The notes beneath the pieces were generated by a model. It saw only the letters and a program-made list of their open reading frames with translations. It did no database searches and was not told the origin of the DNA. A stretch of DNA of 64,000 nt from Anaspis maculata (Eukaryota > Arthropoda > Insecta > Coleoptera > Scraptiidae): the NCBI GenBank assembly GCA_949128115.1, contig OX421968.1:25838377-25902376 (forward strand), written 5' to 3'. Position numbers and translations under genes: made by a program. Positions within the stretch are counted from its first letter, which is position 1, and each line of letters begins with the position of its first letter. Below are positions 1 to 13,086 of this stretch, piece by piece.

Positions 1-329
1 TTTATAAATAGCATTGACCGTACATTCCTCTTTGAAGTAGAATAATGTAAAGTTGAATCATTTTACTGAAAAATGAAGCATTCAAAAACCAATTCAGGTT
101 TCTATAAAAAAAAAAGACGATGAATGAGAGCTCGCACAAATATGGCGGAGTAAACGAGCTTTGCAAGTCAAGATGAAGAAAATTTGAAAAAAAATGAGGA
201 TTTGTTGCAACAAGAAAATTAGAATTTTTAATGAATTTGTTCCATACTTTTGCCGGTTTTTGTATGTCATGTTAGTAACGTTTCGTTACTTCCCTTTCAA
301 AGTTAACTTTCACTTGAAAAAATACTTAC
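1..329. other. INO80 intron, left edge
   Basis: AT-rich sequence downstream (minus strand) of INO80 exon 4. It begins with a consensus splice donor just outside the exon. No continuation of the INO80 protein is visible on the minus strand, so the next exon lies beyond the window. No repeat recognised. Confidence 0.6.
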
Positions 330-668
330 TGCTTTTTGTCGGCCATACTTCAGGCATTGCTGTGCAACTCTCCTGCACTGTATCAGCATCTCTTTGTGCC
401 GGTTCATTTTCGACCTGTGCTGTTTGCCGATTTCCTTTTTGGCCATGTTCGTAAAGATCTTCTTCCGTTTGACTTTCATCACTTCCTCCCATTTCTTTCT
501 GGATTCTTCGTCCTTGAACTTCTTCAATTTCTTCTTGCTGGAACCGTGCGAGTTGGCCTGATGTGAGTTCTGGCTGAGTGACTGGCTGAAGTCGGAGTTC
601 ACATTGGAGTCTTCATCGAGATTTTGGAAATCCATTACATTGTCCAGCGAAATCATGCATGGTTCATC
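330..668 (-). CDS. INO80: INO80 coding exon 4 (DBINO start)
   Basis: 339 nt, 113 codons, phase 0 on both sides; acceptor TTATCAG at 669-671 and perfect donor AGCA/GTAAGT at 329. It begins DEPCMISLDNVMDF, passes through a Ser/Asn-rich linker and a KKKLKKFKDEESRKKWEE basic stretch, and ends in the DBINO-like segment with KKEIGKQHRSK. DBINO is the DNA-binding region typical of INO80 ATPases. Confidence 0.85.
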
Positions 669-3600
669 CTGATAACAAAACCGTATAAACTGAATGTCAG
701 TGTCGAATCAATTGGAAAACAAGATGATCTAGGTTACAAATAATTAGGAAGGCCAAAAATTGATTGTCAAATTCTATCCCTAGCTACTAGTTCACTTTTT
801 ATTGTCAGGTCAGGTCGAGATACTGATAAGTTCCATAGGCTGAGCAACGATATCAAGTAAACAGATCCCTACCACTAAGTAGCCAGTGATCTGTGCCACA
901 GCTTGAACAGCGACATCATGATTGTTAATCCCGTTTACAAGATAATATCATGAATACCCATGACATTACTAATAATAAATAATGAATAGTTTTGTGACGA
1001 TAGTTATTTCTGTATATAGGTACACATTAAAAGCAGGTTCCTTTTACATGACAAAACGTGGTTTTTCAGTAATAAAACTATTATGATTGAGAACGTAATA
1101 GCATGCAGGTCTTTCATGTCTTCTCTCTAACAACAGGGCGCATGTATCGAACATTTAATGGCTCGAGAATATATGCTTGACTCTCCCAAAACACTTAAGC
1201 GTTGATTGGTTTCAGTTTTTTGCAATCGCCTTCTCTTAGTTAGGGATAACATGTTTTTGTTTTAGCGGTGGGCAGGTATTCGTGTTGTCACTGGCAGTGC
1301 CTCCTTAGCGTCGCCTCAGTACTCAAACAGCGACGCTGGGTGATTTGCACACCACCCACCATTTTATGGACGCATCAATAGCTAAGTTTTTGAAACCATT
1401 TTTTCGGTGTCCTTCTCGTTTCACCCTTTTACCCTTGACGTGACTTACACGCCAAGGTACTAGAGACCGCATGAAAATTTCCACCTGGCCCGAGCCGGAT
1501 TCGAACCCACGATCCCTGGAATTATGGTGTCTACCCACCTACAGGCCGCCGGCCGTCAGTGCCTGTCAGTCCTGGATTCAGGCGAACTTTCGTTACGACA
1601 CACACTATTCAGGCCTATGCTCAAAATCTGTGTCGCTTCTCGATCTTGGTCGTCCGGCGGTCTGACGTGTTCGACACACACCTACCGATTAGCAATAGAG
1701 CTCAGCCTGACAGGATTAGAACTGATAATTCACTATACACTAAAAAGTTTTTGAAACTGATCAGTTTCGCACTACCTTCCGTTCGTAGTGCTGTGCCCCG
1801 TGAAAATGATCTCAAGAAGAAAGAAAACCCTGTTCATTATCATAATAATTTACTTCTGTGTTGTCATTTTCTTCGTCACTGTCTCTGCTTCTTTCACTTT
1901 CCTCGGCGGTATCTTGCGTTGCCCTTGATTCCTCTTGGTCAGCAGTGAATAGAAGCCAGTTGAAATAGAATAGTGTGGGTACATAAACATCTTCGGAACC
2001 GTCGCCGGATTTAGATTTCTTGACTTTTTTCAACTCTTTGCGAAATGCAGACTGAATGTTGTTAATTTTACTTTTTACAGTTTGTTCATTCGCACTAGGT
2101 ATTGTTTTCTTATAGAACGCGGTAAGTTCCTGGTAACCTTTTTCTTTTTTGTGAATATCAGCATAATCTCGACTTTTTATATTCCAGAGGGAAGGACGCT
2201 TCCTGTATATTTCGATAAAATCGCGCACAAACGGCTCTTTTCTGTCTGCCATCACGATTGACGGCCGCAGTTTTCTAATCTGCTTGAAATGCGCTGATCG
2301 CCGGCCGGCATGCAGAATGAGCGTTTGAACAGGTCTGGACCTGTCAGTAATCTGTGTGTGTGGTTACAATTTCGTCGTAGGCCACGAAAATCGCCGATTT
2401 CAAGAGATTGTCAACCGTTTGGTTGAACACACACACACAGTTTTCTTTCGGTCGCAAATTCTGAACTGTATGTGTGTATTGAATATCGGATTCAGTCCAA
2501 AGCCTGACAGGCCCAGGCCGTCCGGCGGCCTGTAGATGGGTAGACACCATTACTTCCAAAGACGGAGTCCCGCGCTACCGGCCAGGTTAACATGATAATG
2601 ATAGCCCGATTTTTTTTTGCATTTTTCACCAGAAAGCGCCTCATATTTGGTTCAGCAAGCCACTAAAAGTTCGACTTTGTACCGATGATGAATTTTGTTA
2701 TATCACCTCAAAATGAATGTAAACTGCTCAATATTTGAAATGTCGGTATCTAAAATTTTGCCCTTTTTCAAAACGGTATTACGTTGGATTGTCTCAACCG
2801 ATTCTGATTTTGTTTTCACAGTTGTTTAGATACATCTTCCATCAATCTACTCGGTTGGCGAGATTTTTAGACCTAATTCAATTCGTTACAGGGTGGAATG
2901 TGAAGCATTGCAAAATGGTGCTTAGTTCAATAGATCCCCATTTTTATGAACTTTTTTTTTTAAATTCCAACGATGTAATCATGAAGCCTGATGTCCTATC
3001 TCGAAATATTTTTTCAATTTTTCACATTAGAAGTCCAACAATGATGACATGATTTTTTTTGTGAAAGTTGCATTTTAGTCACTTCGGTTGGCAATAAAAT
3101 CGTATTTTTGAAGATAAGAACCTTTAATTTTGCATGCTTGTTGCTTGAACTGTTAAAAACTGCTGCGCCCTCAGAAACCTTCGTACCTCCCTCAGTTTGT
3201 GAGATATATTATGACTGTACTTTCCAATTCCCCGGCATAGTTCAAGGGTAGATGTACTTTCTCGAGGCAAATCAGAATCTGCCTTCGAAATTTTCCTGAC
3301 GTCCCCCGTTTCCGATGTACAGGGCGAATTATGTGTTCAACCGAAAAGTTTGATTGGCCATATCTCACGAATAGATCAGTGAAATCGATTGCAATATTGC
3401 AATTTTGCAGCTATATTCTAAAACCAAAGGCCTTTTTAGCGCCCTATTCATTTATGGAATGATTACAGGACCGTACCCAAAATTTTATTTTTCGAGTTTC
3501 TGTTGAAGAAGTCATCCTGTATCGATTTTTTTCAAAATCTGAAGTCATATTCGGAAGATACATGAAAAATGCTACAAAATGCGGTTCCTAAATTAATTGG

Positions 3601-6600
3601 CACTAATTGAACTGATTTGAAAATAAATTATTACCAGAACTCTTTCAGGAATATTTTTCAAAATTTCAAATAAAATCAGTGAAACACGGCAGAATTGCCT
3701 ACTGCATCATTATCTGGGGAAATAGTCCATAAGTAGAAGCAGTGCTGAAAATACAAAAGATATGCATCCGAATTATATGCGAGTGTGACACAAGGGAGAA
3801 CGTGAGTTGTAGGGAGCTTTTCAAGGACCTACATATTCTAACGGTGACGTCTTTATACACTTACCTGTGTTTTCTACGTTTATGACAATCCTAGCAAATT
3901 CAAACGTAATAGTGACTACCACGGCACGGCTATAATACGCGAAACCAAAACAACCTTGTGATCCCAGGAAATCGTATAAGCTCCAGCCAACACGGCACAA
4001 ACCACATTTCTATAAAACTTTTTAACAAGCTGCCGGACTCTGTAAAGAACTGTGATAGACGCACCAAAATCAAAAAAGAAGTCGTCGCCATTTTGTTGAA
4101 AAACACAATTTACAGACTGCACGAATTTTTAATATGATGTATTTTATTTTTGTTTGTAAAGGTACCTCCTCACCACGTTGTGTATTGTGTTGTATGTTAG
4201 AGATATATTTATTTATTATTTATTTACTTTGTTTTTGTACTGACGAAGCCTGTGATATTTCAGGGTCATTCAAAACAGATGTCCACCCCCATTTTTTTCA
4301 AGATCCGTTGAAGCTAGCGAGTTGCGGTGAAAACCGTTGGATTCAGCTGGTTTTTCTGATCAAATTTGACATGTCAACAAAACTACTTCACCAAAACTCA
4401 GAGTACGGGGGCACCTCAAAATTTTGCCCATTTTTTTACACTGCACAATATTGAGTGATATGTCATTAAAAAGCCCTTAAAAAGTTTCAATGGACAAGCG
4501 CAAAAAGTTTTCGAAAATTCCCAGCGGTTTTCATTATATGACAGAAAACAAAAACCTGGAAAAACACGTTTTTATAGGTATAAAATGAGAATCAATGAGA
4601 ATTTTTTTAAACTGCAAACTGCATTCAATAGAACTCATCAAAACGGTCAGTATGATGTGTAACTCAATATGCAATGACTATTTCTAAAATTTTGAGATTT
4701 TCCGAAATGAAGATTTTGATGGGTAAAATTGAATTGCCTCAAAAATTTAAAATAGCTATTGCGTATTGAGTTACACATCATACTGACCTTTTCAATGAGT
4801 TCTTTTGAATGCAGTTTGAAAAAATTCTCATTGATTCTCATTTTATACATAAAAACGTGTTTTTCCAGGTTTTTGTTTTCTGTCATTAAATGAAAACGGC
4901 TGGAAATTTTCGGAAACTTTTTGCACTTGTCCATTGAAACTTTTCAAGGGCTTTTCAATGGCATATCTCTCAATGTTGTGCAGTGTAAAAAAAATGTCCC
5001 AAAATTTTGAGGTGCTTAGAAGTTTGGTGAAATATCAAAGATCAGAAAAACCAGCTGAATCCAGCAGTCTTTACCGCAACTCGCTAGCTTCAACGGATCT
5101 TGAGAAAAATGGGGGTGGACATCTTTTTTGAATGACCCTGTATACAAATGGTGCAATGAACATGAATTTAATTGAATTGAAACGCTATTCCAGATGGTCA
5201 AACAAAGTCATTATTTTCATTGTGGTGCTCTAACTAACCAAGGATAATTTCAGGAGAATTTTCTGGAACCATGAATTTGGTACCTCAGATTCCTGCCCAA
5301 ATTCTTGTTTCCAGAAAATCTTTTCGAAATTATCCTTAGTTTGGTAGAACATCAAAACTGAAATTGTGACTTTGTTTGACCATCTGGAATAGCGTTTGAG
5401 TGATTTGAAAACAAATTTTCAAAAACATTCATGAAGAATCTCTGGTAATATTTTTTTTCGAATCAGCTAAATTAGTGCTTAACAATTTAAGAGCTGCAAT
5501 TTGTAGCGTTTTTTAGGTTGTTTCCGAATATGACATCAGATTAAAAAAAAATCTATACAAGATGACTTTTTCAACAGAACCTCGAAAAACAAAATTTTGG
5601 GTACGGTCCTGTTTTCTGAAATGAAGATTTTGATGGGTAACATTGAATTGCCTCAAAATTTTAAAATAGCTATTGCATATTGAGTTATAGATCATACTGA
5701 CCGTTTTAATGAGTTCTATTGAATGTAGTTTGCAGTTTGAAAAAATTCTCATTGATTCTCATTTTATACATAAAAACGTGTTTTTCCAGGTTTTTGTTTT
5801 CTATCATAAAATGAAAACCGCTGGAAATTTTCGAAAACTTGTTGCACTTGTCCATTAAAACTTTTCTAGGGCTTTTCAATGACATAGCTTCCACGGATCT
5901 TGAGAAAAATGGGGGTGAACATCTTTTTTGAATGACCCTGTATATTATATCACAAACAACAAAGGACCCAAAATGGAACCCTGAGGAACCCCTCTCTTCA
6001 CAGACAAGTAATGAGATAATCCACTTGAAACAGAGACACTCTGAAATCTCTCAGACAAGTAACAATGCACCATATTTAGTGTGCTGTCACCCATACCCAA
6101 ATATTTACAGATATAACATTAGATGGTTCACAGTATCAAAAGCCCTGCTATAATCTAAAAGAGTTAAAATCGAGACTTCACCCCTATCACGAGCTCGAAG
6201 TGGATCATCAGTGACGCCCATTAGAGCCGTTGTACAGCTGTAACCCCTTTTAAAACTCGGTTGAGCAGTTGGAAGCAAATTCATCTCGTCAAGGTATTCA
6301 GAAATTTGAGAGTGCGAGCTAAGGAACAGCCTGAAGAATCCGCAAATGAATGGGTCGCACGCTCAAGAGGTTTAGCTGTGGGTTGCGAATTTGGAAGCGA
6401 GCTGAAAATTTGCTTGAGGGACAAATTTGTTTTCGGCTTTGGTTCAGGTCCGATTTTAGATCGCTTGATGGAAGATAAAATTACCACGCATATTCAAGCA
6501 ATGGTGCAACTAGCAGCGTCCAAAATGGCAGCAAGGGAAGTCCAACAGGAGTTGATAAACTGAAACAGGAACCCATATACACCTTAGTACTACAGCTGGG

Positions 6601-9600
6601 ATCCGTGGGAAGAAAAATCAAGAAGTTCCGCAGTACGATCGGAGCTACGTAGTACGAAAACTTCAGCCATGTGAAATCTGTGGGAAAAACAATCACCCGA
6701 AAAATAGGTGCTTTCACAAGAACTCAGTCTGCTTATTATGTAAAAAGCTGGGACATTAAACTTCCGTTTGTAAAAATAAATCAGCATCTAAAAATTACAA
6801 ACAGTACAGCATCGGCAAGAAATATCACTTTATTGCGGGCGAAAAAAATAGCTCGTCAAGCAGTAGCGAAGATTGTTGTAGTTTGGAGAGCCTTTCTCTA
6901 TTCAGTATCAGGTCAAGTAGTCGCAATTCTTTCAAGGTCAAGGTCGGTGTTGAGAATGTGCCAGTACATTTCCAGGTAGAATCCGGAAGCAGTGTTTCTT
7001 GCATTTTGAACAAATTTCATGTCAAGAATTTATAACATGTTCTGTTACAAAAAGCAAAGGGAAATTGTTCCTCTTACAATGGGAGTCAAATTCAGCCAGA
7101 AGTGGTTTTGATGGTCAAAATTAATTTTCGAGGAAAAACAAAGGAACTGAAGTTGTCATCAAAAACACCCCCCATAGTTGAACGCAATTTTTTGAACTCA
7201 TTCAATATTGGGTTATCAGTTTATCACTTAACTGACCGCAAGAAAAACAAAAACGTCGAGAAATTGCTTGAGAAATTTAAAGATGCGTTATTTTCGGGTC
7301 TCGGATTTTTTAAAAAAGGTTTGGCCTCCATAAAACTTGAACGATCTAATGTAACGCCAAAATTCGTACAACCCAGACCCATTCCTTTTGCAATTCGAAA
7401 AAAAATCGAACAAGAAATTAATCGTTCGCTGTCTCTAGGTATCACTGTTCCAGTGGACTACAGTCGCTAGGCTACAGCCGTCGTTCAAGTTTAAAAAAAT
7501 GGAGATGTTTGACTGTGTGGAGATTCTAAAGGCACTGTAAATCCCGTGATTGAGGTGGATCAGCATCCACAGCCCAGGATTGATGAGTTTTCCTGCGGGC
7601 TACGTGAAGGAATCGAATTTTTAAAGCTTGATTTATCACAAGAATTTCAACAAACTGGTCTGGATGATAAGAGTTGGGAGCTTTTAACAGTGTCCAGTCC
7701 ACGCATATGGACCTGTTTAGGTACAATATGTTAACTTTTGGAGTTTCCTGTACCCTGGCCAAGTTTCAAAAAATCATAGGCTCACTGTTCAGCGCCTTGT
7801 CGGGCGTTGCAATATTTCAAGACGACATCTTAATTACAGGGAAAGATCATATCAGCATTTAGCAAATTTGGAAAAGGTTTTGAAAATATTATTGGAGGCT
7901 GGTTTCAAAGTTGATATTGAAAGTGCAAATTTCTCCAGAAAAAGGTAGAGTACCTGGGATATATCATCGACCATGAACGTTTGCACACATCAAAGGTAAA
8001 GACCGAGGTTCAAAGCACCTAAGCCAGAAAATGTTACAGAATTGAAATCATTCTTGGCGTGTGGTTGTGTGGCTGCCTGCGGCCACAAGAGCCCCGGGTT
8101 CGATTCCCGGAAGAAGTCTGGATGTGTGTGCTGTCTAATTTGCAAATTTTCACTATCATTGTACCGAGTAAATAAAGGCAAAACTCCTATGGTCAATGTG
8201 CGATAAAGAGGAAAAAAAAACTTAGAATAAAATCATGTTACAATCAGTTAACAGGTTGTTACTTGTGTTTTCAACCCTGCTGATCACAATTAGGTAAGTT
8301 AACGGTTGAGATTTTCACCCCTATTGCCTTGAATTCAAGATGGCGCATAGTCGGAGAAAAGTGATGATAGCGCACAAAAACGCATTTCTGGCTCGATTTT
8401 TCTCAAAATGCTTCCTATTCATAATATGTTTTCGGAGTTGAGAGAGAAAGGGGCCAAATTTTAAAGACATCTCGATGCCCATTCTGGCCCATTATACCTG
8501 CTGTAACTTTGAAGGGGAATTCAGAAGCAAATTTTCGAAAACCTCATGATCAAATTAATTATGCAACAATAACAATCAGTTGACAGGTTGTAAGGTATTT
8601 TAATGTTTCAAACTCTGATGAACATGACAAGGGTATGTTAACATTTTAGAGTTTCACATCTTGTCTGCAAATTTCAGATAGGGTAGCAGGGAAGAGGCGG
8701 TGAGCGCACAGTAAACGTGTCTTTGGCTCGTACATAGATCTTGAAACTTGCATCAGGACTTTTGCTGATGAAGCTTCACAAAATTTACTTACCTACAAGA
8801 TTATGCAATAGCTCACCTTCACTACATTGGTAATAGTGATTTGTCCCTGAAAGCTGACAGTGTGTTGTCCCTGACAACACGAATTTCAGACGGAATGGTC
8901 ACATGACCGTCCACAGATCTCCGAAATTATCTTAATCATCTTCTTCAATCCCAAAAACATACGAATAGGAAGTGTTTTGAGAAAAGTCGAGCTAGAAATG
9001 CGTTTTTTTTGCGGCTCATCGTTTTTCACTCACCATGCGCCATCTTGAATTTGAGACATGAGGAGTAAAAATTCGAATGTCAACATATCTGGGGCCTATT
9101 CCATAAAACTACTTTGCAACTTTTCACATTGCCCTTTGCAAAATTCAGAGGAGTTACTAGGGAAACACTGCCTAGCAACTTCTCTGAATTTTGCGAAGTG
9201 CAATGTGAAAAGTTGCAAAGTAGTTTTATGGAATAGGCCCCTGGTTGTGATCAACAGAGTCCAAAACATAAGTAACCACTTGTTAACTGATTGTTACATG
9301 ATTTTATATTAGGTTATTCGAAAATTTGTTGCTGATTTGCCCATGAAAGTTGGACAACATGAATTTGTGACATGAATGATCTCATCACTTTCTACGACCC
9401 CAAAAACATTAGAATGGAACCAATTTTGAGAAAAATCGGGTCGGAAATAGGTTTTTAGTGCGCGCACCTAGTTTTTTCCCTTGACTTTACGCCATCTTGA
9501 ATTTAAGGGTCAAGAGCAAAAATTTCGAAAAGATAACACCCCTAATCGTGTTCCTAAGAAAACCTGTTGGTCAATAGGGTGATTGCATGTAGAGGGAGTT

Positions 9601-12600
9601 TATGGCAAAATGTCAATAGTGTCATTGTCGTCAAGTTTCATCCATGTCGGAGCAACGTCAACCGGACTAACCTCACTAAATACTGTCATGTTTACGTGTT
9701 TTGTTCACATTCTGTTTTGTTCGGCGTTTACGAGATCGAGATTGTGCTGATTGTGATTTCTAATCATTCTAACATTTCTAACACTAGGTCATGAAGGCGC
9801 GCATATGCGCGCCTGAATTTCAAATTAAAAAATCTTGGCATTAGAAATTATTAAAAATCTTGGCATTAGAAATTATTGAGTTCAAGTAAACTACGCAACG
9901 AAATTATTGTCGTACTCCAGATTTCGTCCTTTTTCAAAACAAGAAAACTTCCGACTGGTTTAAACAATTTCAATTCTGTTCGAAGCATTTGAGAGCTTGA
10001 TTCTCTAGGTATAGAATCGTATCAATTCGAAGATTGATAGATGTCAACTTGAGTTTCTACAGGGTGTGAAAGAAAGTAGTGCAACATTCATAAAGTTTGA
10101 CATACTCCGATTTGAAATAAAACTGTTTCTTTTGAATTTCAACATCAATGGCATGTAGCAAAAGTTCGAGCAAAAGTTCGTATCTCGAAACGGTTTTTGA
10201 TTTATCTCTCCTTCTCTTTTATTTACAGGGTGGTATCAAAAAATCGGCTTTGTGGTCTTCTGGTGATAACATTTTCCCTTTTCAGGGATATGTTCAGTAT
10301 ATCTTGAAGAAGAAAAATAAGAGTTTTTCGCAAAACAGCAATGGTCCAAAAAGTGCCGAAAGTTGCGAGACGACAACTGACAATGTTTCAACAATTAACA
10401 AGGCCCATTTTTTTTGTGATGAAACTTTGAGTTTGTTGCAGCAAAATTATTGATTCCATTCGCTGAGGAGGTATGTAAAACGATACATTTCCTCATGCCT
10501 AAATTGTTTGTACAGGGTGTTCACGCGAGACGGATATACCCCCCCCCCCCTCCCATAAAAAACTTTCCCTTCACGATAATTAAAAAAAATCGGTTGTGTC
10601 ACCCCACAACCTCGCCGACAAGTAGCATGGAACAGATGGAGATTTTCTGATGAAACGTCCATTCAGGTGGGAAGTTAGAATTTGAGGAAAAGATTGAAGA
10701 ATTGAGATATTTTCTTTAATTTGTGATCTTGGCTGTAATACAGGTTTCCTCAAAAGAGAGATGGAGAATCCGCGATTCCGCGCAGCTGTTTTCGGCACGT
10801 TCTGGGCACAGTGTGCCATGAGTGATCGCGCCATTTGTATTTACATTGCTCCGCCGTATTGAAAGTGCGTTTCATTTTTTGAATTCTAAAGCCAACCATG
10901 CTGGGAAAGTTGCTAAAAATATAACGAACTTCTCAATGAATATTGCAAATGAATATTTTGCATAGAAGAATTTGCCAGAGAGGCATTTGATGCGCGGATA
11001 CAACTATTTTTGTAATGAATATATCAACGATATATGGACGTGCTCAGAAAGCACAGGTAAGTGCGTGTTCCAAGTCCCAGTTTTAATACTTTTAATGGTG
11101 TAGGTATTATGGCCATCACTGTTTAACTTGTGGACTTGCATAGTGGCACACAACATTTATTTACCATAACTACTTGTAAAAACTGTATAAATACCAATAA
11201 TAACACCATCAAATGATCAAAACACACGTCCGGCTTACGGAATCGGGGCAATGTTGGCACACTATGACTGCGACGATTTACTGTGCAATCGAACGTGACG
11301 TCACGGGCCAGAAAGAGACGCTCAATTTAGGAAACCTGTATTCGGCTACACTTGAAGAGATGAATAAAGTATTATTATTATTAATAATAACAAGGGGTTT
11401 ATTTTGAGCTACATCATTTGATGGATCAGGAAATTTAAAATTTAGAAAATTTGGATTTTCCGGGAAAACCTCAAATCTTTTTCCAAATTATCTTATTGTA
11501 AATATCGTCAATTACGGCTTCACTTTAAGCTTCATCATTCAAGTCCTGTTTTACATTTTCAACGGGGAAATTCCCAGGAAGTTGGAAAGTTGTATACGCA
11601 AAATAGACCAACACTTATTTTAGACTAACATGTTGCGCCTCACTTGCTGATTTGCCAGTGAAATTAGTGACAAATCCATTTGGTAACTCTTGGATTTTAT
11701 TATGATTCAACTGCAAGCAATTATTTTGTAAATTTAAATGAAAACGGCCACATTTCATAAACTACACCAAAATCCCGAAATGCGTTCTGTTCCTTGTTGT
11801 TCTTGAGGTCGTATAAACAAAGGAGGAACGAAAGTAGTTCCTCCTTGGTAGTTGAAATGGCGCATTCTGGCAACCTGTCCGGAGACAGTTATCTTGATGA
11901 CAATGGAACACCTCCTACTCCTACTGAATTGTTAAGAATTTCTAATTTTTTGTTTATCAAGTTTCATGAACAAATAAAGGACTACTACTTGGTACATTTT
12001 TCAAGTGTATTAACTAATTTTGTAATCCATGTAACATTATGGTGATATAAAGAAGCATATCTCATTCAATTTAAACTGCGCACAAGTCAATGTGACAGTA
12101 TCGAAAATTTTACCTTTTTTTTTAAAACGCGATATTTCTGGATGACAACCGATTTCGATTCGGTTTTTGCTGTTTGTTGGCGTCATTTTTTAGCAATTTA
12201 CCACACTGATGCGAAACTTCTTTTCCTTCAGTTAATTTTTTACAGGGTGATATGTAAAGCAGTGCAAAATCACCGTAAGTTCTACACGTGCCCGTTATTG
12301 CTGACTTTTTTTTTAGTTTCGATTATGCAGTCATGAGTTTCATGTCTTACCTCAAAACGGTGGTGGAATTTTTTTTATTGTGCGTCTAACAATGAAGACA
12401 CATATGAATTTTTAAAGCGAGTGATGCATTTTTCCATGTTGGTGGCTGAAAATTTGGAAACTCAATCTCATCAGATTTCCACCTTTGGAACATCTTTCCC
12501 TAATAATTTGACTATTTAATATGATGCTGCTGTCAAATTCTAATTTTAGATGAAAAAGGTCATCAAACAACATAATTTAGAAAAAATCAGGTTCCTGAAT

Positions 12601-13025
12601 GTTTTAATCAAGAGTCAGAGTTTTTTTTGTGAAATTTAAATTTATCAACGGATTCATATCTAGGAAGCCAAAATTACATTCAGAGAAAACATTTCAAGTA
12701 CAAAATTTTTTTTCAAATAAGACTCATTTTAGACGGAATGGATTTTGACCCAGATGAAAAAATTGGAGGTGTGTCGTAAGTGAGATGACTTAGATCCGCC
12801 AAAAGAACAATCATGCTATTTATTGCATTTTACTATCGTCAAAACTATCAAAAAAATTTCGATCATCGATAGGACACAAATGCATCACTCGAGTTAAAAA
12901 TCGTATCTTAACATTGTAAGACGTCCGATCCAAAAAAAATACAAAACTGTTTCAAGATAAGACATTAAACTTCATGAATCATTAAAACCGGAAAAAATCT
13001 TTTTGCAACTTAGTATTATCTACTA

Positions 13026-13086
<61 letters not shown>

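Larger units (their letters stand above)
3467..5610. repeat. Outer inverted repeat around LINE fragment and foldback
   Basis: CAGGACCGTACCCAAAATTT at 3467 reads back on the minus strand up to about 5610. The arms are roughly 3467-3660 and 5400-5610. The LINE fragment and the 4261-5140 foldback lie between them, so these were inserted into, or captured by, an older palindrome. Confidence 0.55.

Noticed and set aside
2735..3052. Protein gene of 105 codons
   Set aside because: Low-complexity, T-rich frame in a repeat that recurs at 12.1 kb; no domain and no splice context.
10148..10453. Protein gene of 101 codons
   Set aside because: Spans a TACAGGGTG-type repeat step and has no domain; judged chance.
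13027..13083. CRISPR-like or other array
   Set aside because: Simple trinucleotide microsatellite without spacers.
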